Shown here: piece after piece, positions 51,225 to 60,339 of the stretch
Position numbering within the stretch: the stretch's first letter is position 1
Layout of the letters: every line of letters starts with the position of its first letter
DNA from: Janthinobacterium sp. 64
Lineage (GTDB): Bacteria; Pseudomonadota; Gammaproteobacteria; Burkholderiales; Burkholderiaceae_D
Assembly: GCF_002813325.1 (NCBI RefSeq)
Contig: NZ_PHUG01000001.1
Coordinates: 682,001-746,000 of the forward strand
DNA: 64,000 nt
Reading direction: 5' to 3'
Position numbers and translations under genes: made by a program
Notes under the pieces: generated by a model
Database searches by the model: none
Told to the model about the DNA's origin: nothing
What the model saw: only the letters and a program-made list of their open reading frames with translations

Positions 51225-52376
51225 TTACTTCGTGCTTTCCAGGGATGCCACCGTGTCGAAAATAGACGCCAGCGCGCTTTCCATGGCGCCGGCGGTCGCG
51301 TCGCCGCTCTGGTTGGTGATGATGAAGACCCCCAGCTGATATTGCGGCACTACCCAGGCGTAGCTTTGCGCACGCGGCACGCCGCCGTGGTGTACATAAT
51401 GCGTGCCCAACTGGCGATTGCTGCCGATGTTCCAGAAGTAGCCAATGCTGAAGTCGTCCTGAAAGCGCACCAGCGGCTGGTGCGATTCGATGACCGCGGG
51501 ATGGGCGCTCAATTGCAGGCGCAGGTATTTCGCCATGTCCGGCATGGTCGACTTCAGGTTGCCGGCCGCTCCCCAGGGCAGTTGCGGCATCGGTGTTGTC
51601 ATGACGGGATTGTCGCTATGGTAGCCGGGCGCCAGCCGGCCGCTATCCTGGGCTGCGATTCTGAGCCTGGTAGCGTGCATGCCCGCTTCGCGTGCGAAGA
51701 ATTGCGTGAGCAGGACTTCATAGGGCATGCCGTAGATTTTTTCGAGCGTGTGTGCAATGAGTTCGGTGCCGGCGCTTGAATAGGCGTAGTCCTTGCCTAG
51801 CGGACCCGTGATGCTGACCGTGTGCAAGTCCTGCCAGAATTGCTGTTGTCCGTAGTTGGCATAGGCCGCATTGAGCTTTGCCGGCGTGGCGTGTGCTGTG
51901 AAATCCTTCAATATGGTGTTCACCTGCAATGGCAGCATGCCCGGCATGGTGCTGGTGTGCGTGATCAAATGGCGCAAGCGCACTGGCTGCCCTTGCGACT
52001 GCAGGTTCGGGTAGGCGTCCGGCAGGTATTTTTGGATGGGATCGTCGAGCGCGGCCTTCCCGTCAAGCACAGCATTTGCCAGTAGCAGGCCGGCAAAAGT
52101 TTTGCTGACTGAGCCGATTTCATACAGCGTTGTATCGTTCGGCGGATTGGCTTTGCCCGTCTCCAGTTCGCCTTGATGCAGCATGAATTCCTTGCCGCGA
52201 TACACGACGGCAATCGAGGTCGCGTGCAGCAATGGTGACTGCAGCAGGGTGGTCGCGGTCTGGCGCATGGCCGCGGGAATGTCATGCGCAGGTGCCGCGG
52301 CTGCCGGCTTGCAAGCTGCCAGCGCGAGTGTCATTACAGTGATGCTTGCGGCGAGTTTGGTCATTATGCGCACCAT
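51225..52376 (-). CDS. Serine hydrolase, class C beta-lactamase-like
   Basis: A 383-aa protein with a lipoprotein-type signal (MTKLAASITVMTLALAAC). The penicillin-binding fold has SVSK as SxxK (Ser 89, Lys 92), YSSAG as the second motif, and HHGG in place of KTG. The fold matches AmpC-like lactamases and esterases, but the YSS form and HHGG are usual for hydrolases or peptidases of this family. Start ATG 52376 or 52364. Confidence 0.88.
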   Translation of the reverse strand: MVRIMTKLAASITVMTLALAACKPAAAAPAHDIPAAMRQTATTLLQSPLLHATSIAVVYRGKEFMLHQGELETGKANPPNDTTLYEIGSVSKTFAGLLLANAVLDGKAALDDPIQKYLPDAYPNLQSQGQPVRLRHLITHTSTMPGMLPLQVNTILKDFTAHATPAKLNAAYANYGQQQFWQDLHTVSITGPLGKDYAYSSAGTELIAHTLEKIYGMPYEVLLTQFFAREAGMHATRLRIAAQDSGRLAPGYHSDNPVMTTPMPQLPWGAAGNLKSTMPDMAKYLRLQLSAHPAVIESHQPLVRFQDDFSIGYFWNIGSNRQLGTHYVHHGGVPRAQSYAWVVPQYQLGVFIITNQSGDATAGAMESALASIFDTVASLESTK

Positions 52377-52543
52377 CCAGGGGGGAAGGGCATTTTCGCA
52401 CAATAACAGTGCCTGTCCCGATTGCGCGTCATAAGGCGTCCTGGACGGTCATAGGCTCAAAACCCGCGCTATCCGCGCGCCACGCCGGCGCAATAGTGAC
52501 TATATTAGAGGCGCAAATCCACACACCGGACTAGGGAGACATC

Positions 52544-53041
52544 ATGCACAGCGTACACAAGATTACCCCGTGTTTATGGTTCAACGGCAACGCCGAGGCG
52601 GCGGCCCGGTTTTATACGGAAATTTTTCCCAATTCGAAGATCGGCCAGATCCTGCGCTATGGCGAGGAAGGCAGGGAAATCCACGGCCAGGAGCCGGGCA
52701 GCGTGCTGACGGTGGCCTTCGAACTCGATGGCCAGACGTTCACGGGCTTGAACGGCGGCCCCCTGTTCCAGTTTTCCGAAGCGATCTCGTTCCAGGTCAA
52801 CTGCGAAACCCAGGACGAGGTCGATCACTACTGGAAGCTGCTGTCCGAAGGCGGGCCGCCGGAAGCGCAGCAATGCAGCTGGCTCAAGGACAAGTTCGGC
52901 GTGTCCTGGCAGATCGTGCCCACCATCATGGTCAAGCTGCTGGGCGATCCCGACCCCATCAAGGCCCAGCGCGTGATGAAGGCCATGATGGGCATGAAAA
53001 AAATCGACATCGCCGAGATCAAGCGGGCGTACGCGGGCTAG
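52544..53041 (+). CDS. VOC family protein (PhnB-like)
   Basis: A 165-aa vicinal-oxygen-chelate protein of the PhnB/3-demethylubiquinone methyltransferase-like group: ITPCLWFNGNAEAAARFYTE, FELDGQTFTGLNGGPLFQFS, and CSWLKDKFGVSWQIVPTIMV. Members are often annotated as methyltransferases without proof; no methyltransferase motif is present. The final bases overlap the convergent receptor gene. Confidence 0.88.
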   Translation: MHSVHKITPCLWFNGNAEAAARFYTEIFPNSKIGQILRYGEEGREIHGQEPGSVLTVAFELDGQTFTGLNGGPLFQFSEAISFQVNCETQDEVDHYWKLLSEGGPPEAQQCSWLKDKFGVSWQIVPTIMVKLLGDPDPIKAQRVMKAMMGMKKIDIAEIKRAYAG

Positions 53042-55506
53042 AAACTGGCTCGCAAGGTCAGCTGCGCGTTGCGCGGATCGCCATAGTGGCCGCTGCCGTA
53101 CAGGCCGTAGCCGCTGTAATAGCGCTTGTCGAAGACATTGTTGATGTTCAGCACGGCGCTGAGCCGCTTGCTGAACTCGTAGCGCGCCATCAGTCCGGCC
53201 ACGCCAAAGCTGCCTTCGTCGGCGCGCGCCGGCACGTCGTCTGCCAGGACCGTGTGGTAATACGTCCGGCCTTGCCAGTTGATATTGCCACCCACGCTCA
53301 GGCGGCGCCAGTCGCCGCCCAGGCGGTAACTGGTCGCGAGCTTGAAGCTGCGTTCGGGGCGCGTCGTATCGATGCGCTGGCCATCCTTGTCGCGCGGGCG
53401 GCTGAACGTCGCTCCCGCCTGCACTTGCCAGCCGGGCAACAGCTGGCCGGCCACTTCCAGCTCCACGCCGCGCGTGGTGGTGCCGTCGATGGGCCGGTAG
53501 ACTTCCCGTTCGTTGGCGTCCGTGCCCACGTAATCGGCCAGATTGTCTTGCTGGATATGAAACAGGGCCACGCTGGCGTTCAGCTTGCGCTCGAAAAACT
53601 CGCCCTTGATGCCGCTTTCCCAGGATTTTCCCGTAGTGGGCGGCAGTGCCCTGGCATTGGCGTCGCTGACCGATTGCGGCTCGAAGATGCTGGCATAGCT
53701 GAGATACGCGGAATACGTGCCGTTCAAGTCGTAGACGGCGCCCGCATACGGCACCAGCCGGTGCTTTTCCTTCGCGTCGTCGCGGCCCGTGCCGCCCCAG
53801 CCGTAGATCAGCTCGCCCGTGCGTTCATAGCTGTTCAGGCGGCTGCCGACGATCAGCGACCAGCCATCGGCCGGTTTGAAACGGGCCGCGCCATACGCTG
53901 CATATTCCTTGAAGCTGTATTGTTGCGTCAGGCTGACGGCCATGCTGGCCGGCAGGGGAACGTGGTTGTTCCAGTGACGGTAATCGATTTCCACATTGCC
54001 GCCGCCATAGGCCAGGTAGTCGGACTTGCGGTGACTGGCGTTGATGCCCAGCACCAGTTCATGCTGGCGGCCCAGCCACTGGAATGGTCCCGTGGCGTAG
54101 GCATCGAGCGAATTGCTGTCGATGCCATAGGTTTTTGCGCCGCGCTGCACCGTGGCCAGGCCCGTGGCCGGGTCCGGATAGGGACCCCAGCTGATGATGT
54201 TCGCTTGCAACTGGTCCGTATCGCCTTTCCAGTGGCTCGCTTCCGCCTTCACTTGCCAGCCATTGTCGAACAGGTGCTCGGCGGCGGCGAAGAGGCGCGT
54301 GCTGGTGCTGCCCGCGTTCGTCCAGCGCGCGGCGGGGTTGAAGGCGCGCTCGAAGCGCGTGCGGCTGCCATCCGTGTAGAACAGGGGATTCTGGCCGAAG
54401 GACGAACCCTTGGAATCGATTTTCTGGTAATCGATCCCGGCCAGCACGCGCGTGCGCGGCGTCAGATCGGCCTCGATGACGCCGTAGACCACGCTCTTGT
54501 CCTGCTGGTAATAGTCGATGTAGGAGCCGTGATCCTGGTGCGCGGCCACCAGGCGCGCGCGCACGGAGCCGTCCGCATTCAGGGGACCGGAGACATCGGC
54601 TTCCGCCCGGTAGCGGTCCCAGCTGCCGAGGCCCGCCTGCGCATACGCCTGGAACTGGCGCGTGGGTTTCTTGCGCACCAGGTTGACGGCGCCGGCCGGG
54701 CTGCCGGCGCCGCTCATCAGGCCATTCGCGCCGCGCACCACTTCCACCCGGTCGTAGATGGCCATGTCGCGGATGCCCAGGCCGTTCGAATTGGTGCTGA
54801 AATCGAAGGTGGGCACGCCGTCGTACTGGAAGCTGTTCAGGCTGAAGCCGCGCGCATAGTAGTTATAGCGCTCCGTATCGTCGTGCGAGACGGTCACGCC
54901 CGGCGTCTGCTGCAGCACGTCGGCCAGGCTGAGGACGCCCTGGTCATCCATCTGCTGGCGCGTGATGACGGTCAGCGATTGCGGCGTTTCGCGTGGCGAC
55001 AGGGTAAAGCGCGTGGCCGTGCCGGCCAATGCCGCCGCATACGCGCCGCTGCCTTCCGTTTCCAGCGCGGGTACGCCGCCGGCCGTGACGGTGATTTCGG
55101 CCAGTTGCTGCGCGCCATCAGTGGCCGCGTTCGCCGGCCTGGGCAGCGGGCGCAGGACGAAATCGTTGGGCGCCAGCTGCTGCGCCGCCAGGCCGCTGCC
55201 GGCCAGCAGCGCCTCGAGGCCGGCCGCGGCACTGTAGCTGCCAGTCAGGCCAGCCGTGCGCAGGCCGCGCACCTCGCTCGCCTGGTAGGTGAGCGTCAGG
55301 CCGGCCTTGCGCGCCAGCTGTTCCAGCGCCGCATCGAGCGGGCCGGCGGCGATCTGCAGGGCGTGCATGGCGCTGGCGTTGCTGGCCTGGAGTGGATTTT
55401 GCTGGGCCAGGACGGGCGCCGCGCCGAGCAGCAGCAGGGCGCCGGCGACGGCGCCAGCGAGACGGGAACGGACGGGATGGGAGCAGGAGAGATAAGCTTG
55501 GGTCAT
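53038..55506 (-). CDS. TonB-dependent siderophore receptor with signalling domain
   Basis: An 822-aa outer-membrane receptor. Signal peptide to about residue 35 (VLAQQ), then an STN (secretin/TonB N-terminal) signalling domain (about 50-105, beginning AAGPLDAALEQLARKAGLTL), the plug (LSPRETPQSLTVITRQQMDD and VEVVRGANGLMSGAGSPAGA) and a beta-barrel ending in the usual terminal Phe (LTLRASF). The STN domain and the linked FecR and sigma-factor genes mean that substrate binding is relayed to the nucleus of transcription. Ferric siderophore import is the known role of this type. Confidence 0.93.
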   Translation of the reverse strand: MTQAYLSCSHPVRSRLAGAVAGALLLLGAAPVLAQQNPLQASNASAMHALQIAAGPLDAALEQLARKAGLTLTYQASEVRGLRTAGLTGSYSAAAGLEALLAGSGLAAQQLAPNDFVLRPLPRPANAATDGAQQLAEITVTAGGVPALETEGSGAYAAALAGTATRFTLSPRETPQSLTVITRQQMDDQGVLSLADVLQQTPGVTVSHDDTERYNYYARGFSLNSFQYDGVPTFDFSTNSNGLGIRDMAIYDRVEVVRGANGLMSGAGSPAGAVNLVRKKPTRQFQAYAQAGLGSWDRYRAEADVSGPLNADGSVRARLVAAHQDHGSYIDYYQQDKSVVYGVIEADLTPRTRVLAGIDYQKIDSKGSSFGQNPLFYTDGSRTRFERAFNPAARWTNAGSTSTRLFAAAEHLFDNGWQVKAEASHWKGDTDQLQANIISWGPYPDPATGLATVQRGAKTYGIDSNSLDAYATGPFQWLGRQHELVLGINASHRKSDYLAYGGGNVEIDYRHWNNHVPLPASMAVSLTQQYSFKEYAAYGAARFKPADGWSLIVGSRLNSYERTGELIYGWGGTGRDDAKEKHRLVPYAGAVYDLNGTYSAYLSYASIFEPQSVSDANARALPPTTGKSWESGIKGEFFERKLNASVALFHIQQDNLADYVGTDANEREVYRPIDGTTTRGVELEVAGQLLPGWQVQAGATFSRPRDKDGQRIDTTRPERSFKLATSYRLGGDWRRLSVGGNINWQGRTYYHTVLADDVPARADEGSFGVAGLMARYEFSKRLSAVLNINNVFDKRYYSGYGLYGSGHYGDPRNAQLTLRASF

Positions 55507-55572
55507 ATATCGGTATCATTTGAGTGGTATCAAGCTGTATGCCGTGCGGCCAGTCCGATCCCCTCATCTTTT

Positions 55573-56553
55573 TTACGCTTTTTTCAGCGTGACCCAAAAA
55601 CGCGTGCGGTACACGGCCACGATAGGCTGCGTGTGCAGCAGTACGCGCAGGGCCCGCTCGGGATCGTCCAGCTGGAAGACGCCGGAAACGGGCAAGTGGG
55701 CGATATCGGCGTCGCACAGCAGCAAGCCATGCCGGTGGCGCGCCAGTTCGGCCACCAGCTGGCCCAGTGGCATGTCGCGCGCAGCAATCACGCCATCGAG
55801 CCAGGCGGCCGGATCGTCATGGGCCGGCTCGCGCCAGACGCGCACGCCATCGGTCAGGACGCTGTCGCCGGCCTGCACCAGCACGGGCCGCGCCGCGCCG
55901 GCTGCGGCCTGCAGCTGCACCGCGTGTTCCTGCACGGCCAGGCGCGTCAGCGTGGCATCGGCGCCATCGGTGCCATCGTCACCAGCGAGGCGGCGCACCG
56001 TGAAGCGCGTGCCCAGCGCCAGCATGCGCGCTTCGCCCGTGTCGACGAGGAACGGCCGGCGCTGCGGGTCGGCGTGCGTGGTGATGGCAATTTCGCCATG
56101 CAGCAAGCTCAGCAGCCTTTGCGTGCCGTCAAAGCGCAGCCTGACGGCCGTGCCCGCATTCAGGTGCAGCAAGCTGCCGTCCGGCAGGCGCACGGCCAGG
56201 CGCTGCCCCGTGCCCGTGCGGTAGTCGGCGCGCGTGTCGATGGCGAACCAGGCGGCCGTGCCGGCAAAACCGATGCCGGCCAGCACTTTCAGGGCCTGGC
56301 GGCGCTGGCGGCGGCGCGCCAGGCTGGCGTCGAGGGTGGCGCGGCTCGCTTCCGCCGCCAGACCGGACAATTGAGCGCCGATGCTGGTGATACGCTGCCA
56401 CGCCTGTTCGTGGCCGGGGTCGGCCTCACGCCAGCGCTGCAGCGACAGCAGCGCGTCCGGCGAGGCGCCATGCATCTGCAGGCGCACGGCCCAGGCGATG
56501 GCTTGTTCCACGGGGTCTTCCGGCAAGGTGGCGGCCGTCATGGGAAATGTCAT
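55573..56553 (-). CDS. FecR family anti-sigma/sigma regulator
   Basis: A 326-aa inner-membrane protein: DUF4880-like N-terminal part (AIAWAVRLQMHGASPDALLS, LQRWREADPGHEQAWQRI), one membrane segment (about 88-106), and the periplasmic FecR domain (RLAVRLPDGSLLHLNAGTAV, LLHGEIAI, FTVRRL). The C-terminal STN-like half is typical for FecR interacting with the receptor. Its start overlaps the sigma gene stop by ATGA. Confidence 0.92.
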   Translation of the reverse strand: MTFPMTAATLPEDPVEQAIAWAVRLQMHGASPDALLSLQRWREADPGHEQAWQRITSIGAQLSGLAAEASRATLDASLARRRQRRQALKVLAGIGFAGTAAWFAIDTRADYRTGTGQRLAVRLPDGSLLHLNAGTAVRLRFDGTQRLLSLLHGEIAITTHADPQRRPFLVDTGEARMLALGTRFTVRRLAGDDGTDGADATLTRLAVQEHAVQLQAAAGAARPVLVQAGDSVLTDGVRVWREPAHDDPAAWLDGVIAARDMPLGQLVAELARHRHGLLLCDADIAHLPVSGVFQLDDPERALRVLLHTQPIVAVYRTRFWVTLKKA

Positions 56554-57056
56554 TGAAAATAGACGCGGTAGCAGGCGCGCCAGGCGCTGGCCAGGTCGCG
56601 CTCGACGGTGGCCAGCGATACCCCGAGCCTGGCGGCGATGGCGGGACCCGTCAAGCCGTCCAGCTGGGCCAGCAAAAAGGCCTGCCTGGCGCGCGGCTTG
56701 AGGGCGTCGAGCGCCGTATCGAGGCGCACCAGGGTGTCGATCACCAGCAGCCGTGTTTCGGGCGACGGCGCCGTCTGTTCGGGCAAGGCGGCCAGTGCCT
56801 GCAGGTAGGCGTATTCCACGTCGCGGCGCCGGTAATGGTCGATCACCAGGCCTTGCGCGATGCGCGTCAGGTAGGCGCGCGGCTCGCGCAGGGCGGGCTG
56901 CGGCCGTTCGCGCCGCTGCAGCAGGCGCAGGAACGTCTCGTGCGCCACATCGGCCGCATCGGCGCCGCAGCCCAGTTTATGCCGCAGCCAGCCCTGCAGC
57001 CAGCCGTGGTGGGCGCGGTACAGGGTGGCAAGGTCGGGCGGTGCGGCAGGGTTCAT
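56550..57056 (-). CDS. FecI-type ECF sigma factor
   Basis: A 168-aa sigma-70 family protein with regions 2 (LYRAHHGWLQGWLRHKLGCG, DVAHETFLRLLQ) and 4 (LDALKPRARQAFLLAQLDGL, then IAARLGVSLATVERDLASAW). It should direct transcription of the receptor gene at 53038. It is the first gene of the operon and is preceded by a strong Fur box at 57089. Confidence 0.93.
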   Translation of the reverse strand: MNPAAPPDLATLYRAHHGWLQGWLRHKLGCGADAADVAHETFLRLLQRRERPQPALREPRAYLTRIAQGLVIDHYRRRDVEYAYLQALAALPEQTAPSPETRLLVIDTLVRLDTALDALKPRARQAFLLAQLDGLTGPAIAARLGVSLATVERDLASAWRACYRVYFQ

Positions 57057-57088
57057 GGCGGCAAGGACGATGATGGATGATGGTTAAC

Positions 57089-57103
57089 TGAGAATCATTC
57101 TCA
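57089..57103. promoter_or_regulatory. Fur box of the fecI-like gene
   Basis: A perfect palindrome, TGAGAATCATTCTCA, 33 bases upstream of the sigma factor start; continuing A/T bases fit the 19-bp Fur consensus (GAGAATCATTCTC core). Iron-bound Fur would repress the whole receptor locus. Confidence 0.8.
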
Positions 57104-57231
57104 ATTATTGCATCGACTGCCTGCGCTGGCAAGTGCCGCCGCCAGCGGCCGCACCGTTGCCGCGCCCTGTCCAAGTTGGCCGGCATTTGTTATAGTCCCA
57201 GCCATCTTTCCATCCGCCTATAGATCCTGCC

Positions 57232-58467
57232 ATGACCACTAGCACCATCACCAGCAGCACCATCGCGCCCCGCACCTTCGGCACACCGCTGTCGTCCACT
57301 GCCATCAAAGTCATGCTGCTGGGTTCGGGCGAACTGGGCAAGGAAGTGATCATGGCGTTGCAGCGCCTGGGCGTGGAAGTGATCGCCGTCGACCGCTATC
57401 CGAATGCGCCGGGCCACCCGGTGGCACACCGCTCGCACGTGATCGACATGAGCGACGGCGTGGCCCTGGCCGCCCTGATAGCCCTGGAAAAGCCGGATCT
57501 GATCGTGCCGGAAATCGAAGCCATCGCCACGGAGACCCTGGCGGCGCTGGAAGCGGCCGGGCAAATCACGTGCATCCCGAACGCGCGCGCGGCCGTGCTG
57601 ACGATGAACCGCGAAGGCATCCGCACGCTGGCTGCCGAAACCCTGGGCGTGGCCACGTCGCCGTACCGCTTCGCCAGCAGCCTGCAGGAGCTGCAGCTGG
57701 CCTGCCAGGAAATCGGCTTCCCGTGCGTGGTCAAACCCGTGATGTCGTCGTCGGGCAAGGGCCAGTCCAGGCTCGATGGCGCCGCTGACGTCGACGCGGC
57801 ATGGGCGTATGCGGCCAGCGGCGGCCGGGTCGACACGGGCCGCGTGATCGTCGAAGGCTTCATCGACTTCGATTACGAAATCACCTTGCTGACGGTGCGT
57901 GCCGTCGGCGCGTCGGGCCAGATCGAGACGCAGTTTTGCGAGCCGATCGGCCACTTGCAGGTGCACGGCGACTACGTGGAATCGTGGCAGCCAGCCCGCA
58001 TGGCGCCCCTGGCCCTGGAGCGCTCGCGCGAGATCGCGCGCAAGGTGACGGACAACCTGGGCGGCCTGGGCCTGTTTGGCGTGGAGCTGTTCGTCAAGGG
58101 CGACATGGTGTGGTTCTCGGAAGTGAGTCCGCGTCCGCACGACACGGGCATGGTCACCATGGCCAGCCAGGTGCAGAGCGAATTCGAGCTGCACGCGAAA
58201 GCCATCCTGGGCTTGCCCGTCAACGTGGCGCTGCGTTCGCCCGGCGCCTCGGCCGTCATCTACGGCCAGCTGGAAGCGAAAGGCATCGCCTTCGAAGGCG
58301 TGGCCGACGCCTTGAGCGTGCCGGGCGCCGACTTGCGCCTGTTCGGCAAGCCCGAATCGTTCGCCCGCCGCCGCATGGGCGTGGCGCTGGCCACGGCCGA
58401 CGATATCGACACGGCCCGCGCGCGCGCCGTGCTGGCCGCGTCCAAGGTCAAGCCGGTGGCTCGCTGA
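57232..58467 (+). CDS. purT: Formate-dependent phosphoribosylglycinamide formyltransferase
   Basis: A 411-aa ATP-grasp enzyme. PurT uses formate and ATP to formylate GAR, an alternative to folate-dependent PurN. Signatures: [55 protein letters not shown], and [19 protein letters not shown] 57232 ([20 protein letters not shown]) opens a slightly extended N terminus. Its stop overlaps the next start by TGATG. Confidence 0.96.
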   Translation: MTTSTITSSTIAPRTFGTPLSSTAIKVMLLGSGELGKEVIMALQRLGVEVIAVDRYPNAPGHPVAHRSHVIDMSDGVALAALIALEKPDLIVPEIEAIATETLAALEAAGQITCIPNARAAVLTMNREGIRTLAAETLGVATSPYRFASSLQELQLACQEIGFPCVVKPVMSSSGKGQSRLDGAADVDAAWAYAASGGRVDTGRVIVEGFIDFDYEITLLTVRAVGASGQIETQFCEPIGHLQVHGDYVESWQPARMAPLALERSREIARKVTDNLGGLGLFGVELFVKGDMVWFSEVSPRPHDTGMVTMASQVQSEFELHAKAILGLPVNVALRSPGASAVIYGQLEAKGIAFEGVADALSVPGADLRLFGKPESFARRRMGVALATADDIDTARARAVLAASKVKPVAR

Positions 58468-58904
58468 TGGCAGAGGCCAGCCTGCCGCTGGCCGACGCCG
58501 GCGGCGGCGACATCAAGCGCAAGCTGCGCGGCCACATCGCGCGGCGCAACCTGGCGGGGGCCGCCAACGACTGCAAGTGGAACGAGCTGCTGGCCTTCAT
58601 GCGCGGGCGCACCGACTGGGCGCCGTCGTACCGCTACGGCTCCGTGTCCGGCTACGTCTCGCGCTGGGACACGGAATGGGATTACCACCCGCCGTTCCCC
58701 TTCCTGGGCGTGGAATGGTTCGACATCAGCCTGTATTCCGAAGAACACGTGGCCATGCTGCTGCCAAAGAAAATCATCGACCACGGCGTGTGGATCGTGC
58801 CGGAACTGGAACGCATTGGCTTTGATTTCGAAGTGCAGGGCCGGGTGGCGCGCATCTGGGGTTATCTGCCCCGTTCCTATCACGATTTTCCACCCACCGA
58901 CTAG
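58467..58904 (+). CDS. DUF6678-like protein
   Basis: A 145-aa protein with a DUF6678-like pattern: NDCKWNELLAFMRGR, YVSRWDTEWDYHPPFPFLGV and EWFDISLYSEE, a domain of unknown function resembling immunity-type proteins. It starts inside the purT stop, so it is translationally coupled to a purine-synthesis gene. This is an odd partner and may reflect insertion after purT. Confidence 0.65.
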   Translation: MAEASLPLADAGGGDIKRKLRGHIARRNLAGAANDCKWNELLAFMRGRTDWAPSYRYGSVSGYVSRWDTEWDYHPPFPFLGVEWFDISLYSEEHVAMLLPKKIIDHGVWIVPELERIGFDFEVQGRVARIWGYLPRSYHDFPPTD

Positions 58905-58913
58905 AGTAATCGC

Positions 58914-59651
58914 ATGCCTGAAAACGCTATCCCCCAAGTACCGCAACCGGACGACGTCGTCGTCGGCAAGGAAGCGGGCGCGCAGATGCTGGCCACGGCC
59001 TGCGCCGCGCGCGACGCCTTTTATGCCACCCTGGGCGCCATGGACGCCGACGTGCTGGCGCCGCTGCTCAATCCCGCCTTCATGGGAGGTCCGCGCTGGC
59101 CCTCGCTGCGCCAGGCCTGGCGGGTGATCCGCCGTGCCGATTCGATCGTCATCGCCAGCGACGGCTTGAGCGATCCGTTCGAAGATGACGACGACGTGTT
59201 CGTGCCGCGCGGCCACCTGCTGGAAGTGTGCATCGAGGCGCCGCTGGCCGCCTTCGACGGCGCCCCCGTGCAGGCATCGTGGCTCTTCGACGTGATCTAT
59301 CAAGTCAGCCAGAACGTGGCCGACCACGGCTCCATCGACTTGCTGCTGCAGCGCCACGGCAGCGTGTCGATGGCGCTCGACTTGCAGGATGCGCCAGCAG
59401 GCCTTGAAGACGAAAACGAACAGGTGGGCGTGCTGCTGGCCCAGGGCGCGGCCACGATTCCCCCATCGTTCGCCACGCCGTATGGCGAGGTGATGCTGTT
59501 GACGCTTACCGTGCTGCAGCCGGCCGAACTGGCATACATCGGCGAGGCCGAAGACAAGGCGCAGTCGCGGCGCGACCTGGCCGCCGCGCTGGCCGCGTCG
59601 CCGACGGGGCAGTGGAGCGTGGCCGCGCGGCCGGCCGTCATTCCCCGCTAG
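58914..59651 (+). CDS. Hypothetical protein
   Basis: A 245-aa acidic protein that I do not recognise, with no signal peptide and no membrane segment. Patterns include SIVIASDGLSDPFEDDDDVF and WLFDVIYQVSQNVADHGSID; the overall look is of a SUFU- or immunity-like domain, which is a weak impression. It follows the DUF6678-like gene by nine bases, so the two may work together. Its last 14 bases overlap the convergent TPR gene. Confidence 0.6.
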   Translation: MPENAIPQVPQPDDVVVGKEAGAQMLATACAARDAFYATLGAMDADVLAPLLNPAFMGGPRWPSLRQAWRVIRRADSIVIASDGLSDPFEDDDDVFVPRGHLLEVCIEAPLAAFDGAPVQASWLFDVIYQVSQNVADHGSIDLLLQRHGSVSMALDLQDAPAGLEDENEQVGVLLAQGAATIPPSFATPYGEVMLLTLTVLQPAELAYIGEAEDKAQSRRDLAAALAASPTGQWSVAARPAVIPR

Positions 59652-60339
59652 GCGGTTCTGTCGGCGGCACGGCCGGTTTTTCCGGTTCGGCGGCCGACGC
59701 GTCAACAGCGACGGCGGGCGCGGGCGGCGGTTCTTTCCACTTGCCCGCCGCCTTCAGCTTGTTCTTCAGCCCCGGCAGGGGAAAGCCCAGCGCATAGGCT
59801 TTTTGCGCGTGCGCGCTGGCCTTCTCGTATTCCTTCTTTTTCACATACATCAGGCCCAGGTTGTACTGGATGGTGGCCTGCTCGGGCGCCAGGCGGCTGG
59901 CAGAGTCCAGCTGCTCCAGCGCCATGGCGTCCTGGCCCGTGGCCAGCAGGTAGCTGCCATATACCATGCGCACCGTCACGTCGTGCGGCGCGAAGGCGAT
60001 CGCCCGTTCGAAGTAGCAGCTGACCGTGTAGCGGGCGCCGACCGGTTGCGCGCTTTTCTGGCGCAAGCCCAGTTTCGCCATCGACGCCAGCGCCCGGTGG
60101 TGGTTCGGGAAGTGTTCCAGGGTGTAGCTGATGTCGCCGCCCAGGCTGCCCGTCATGCCTTGCGTGAGCGTTTCCACGGCGCGCGAAAAATGGAATTGTT
60201 CGACCACGGACAGGCCCTTGCGGTCTTCCGCGCTCGTGTAGTCGCCGCCCGTGCTGCCCTTGACGTAGGGCGGGCAGGCGGCGGCGCTGGCGCTGGCGCA
60301 GCAGGCGGCCAGGGCGCAGGCAAGTATCAGGTGTTTCAT
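59638..60339 (-). CDS. Secreted tetratricopeptide-repeat protein
   Basis: A 233-aa protein with signal peptide MKHLILACALAACCASASA and cleavage near ASAA-AC; a lipoprotein reading is possible. The middle holds two or three TPR-like helices (VRMVYGSYLLATGQDAMALE, TIQYNLGLMYVKKKEYEKAS) and the end is proline-rich. It is the last gene of the exosortase-accessory operon, overlapping the glycosyltransferase stop by ATGA. Confidence 0.78.
   Translation of the reverse strand: MKHLILACALAACCASASAAACPPYVKGSTGGDYTSAEDRKGLSVVEQFHFSRAVETLTQGMTGSLGGDISYTLEHFPNHHRALASMAKLGLRQKSAQPVGARYTVSCYFERAIAFAPHDVTVRMVYGSYLLATGQDAMALEQLDSASRLAPEQATIQYNLGLMYVKKKEYEKASAHAQKAYALGFPLPGLKNKLKAAGKWKEPPPAPAVAVDASAAEPEKPAVPPTEPPSGE

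Noticed and set aside
52570..56556. 1328-aa open frame on the plus strand
   Set aside because: It runs opposite to the receptor and FecR genes and in another frame of the VOC gene, all of which have clear family signatures; its translation is low-complexity Ala/Arg/Gly/Gln text.
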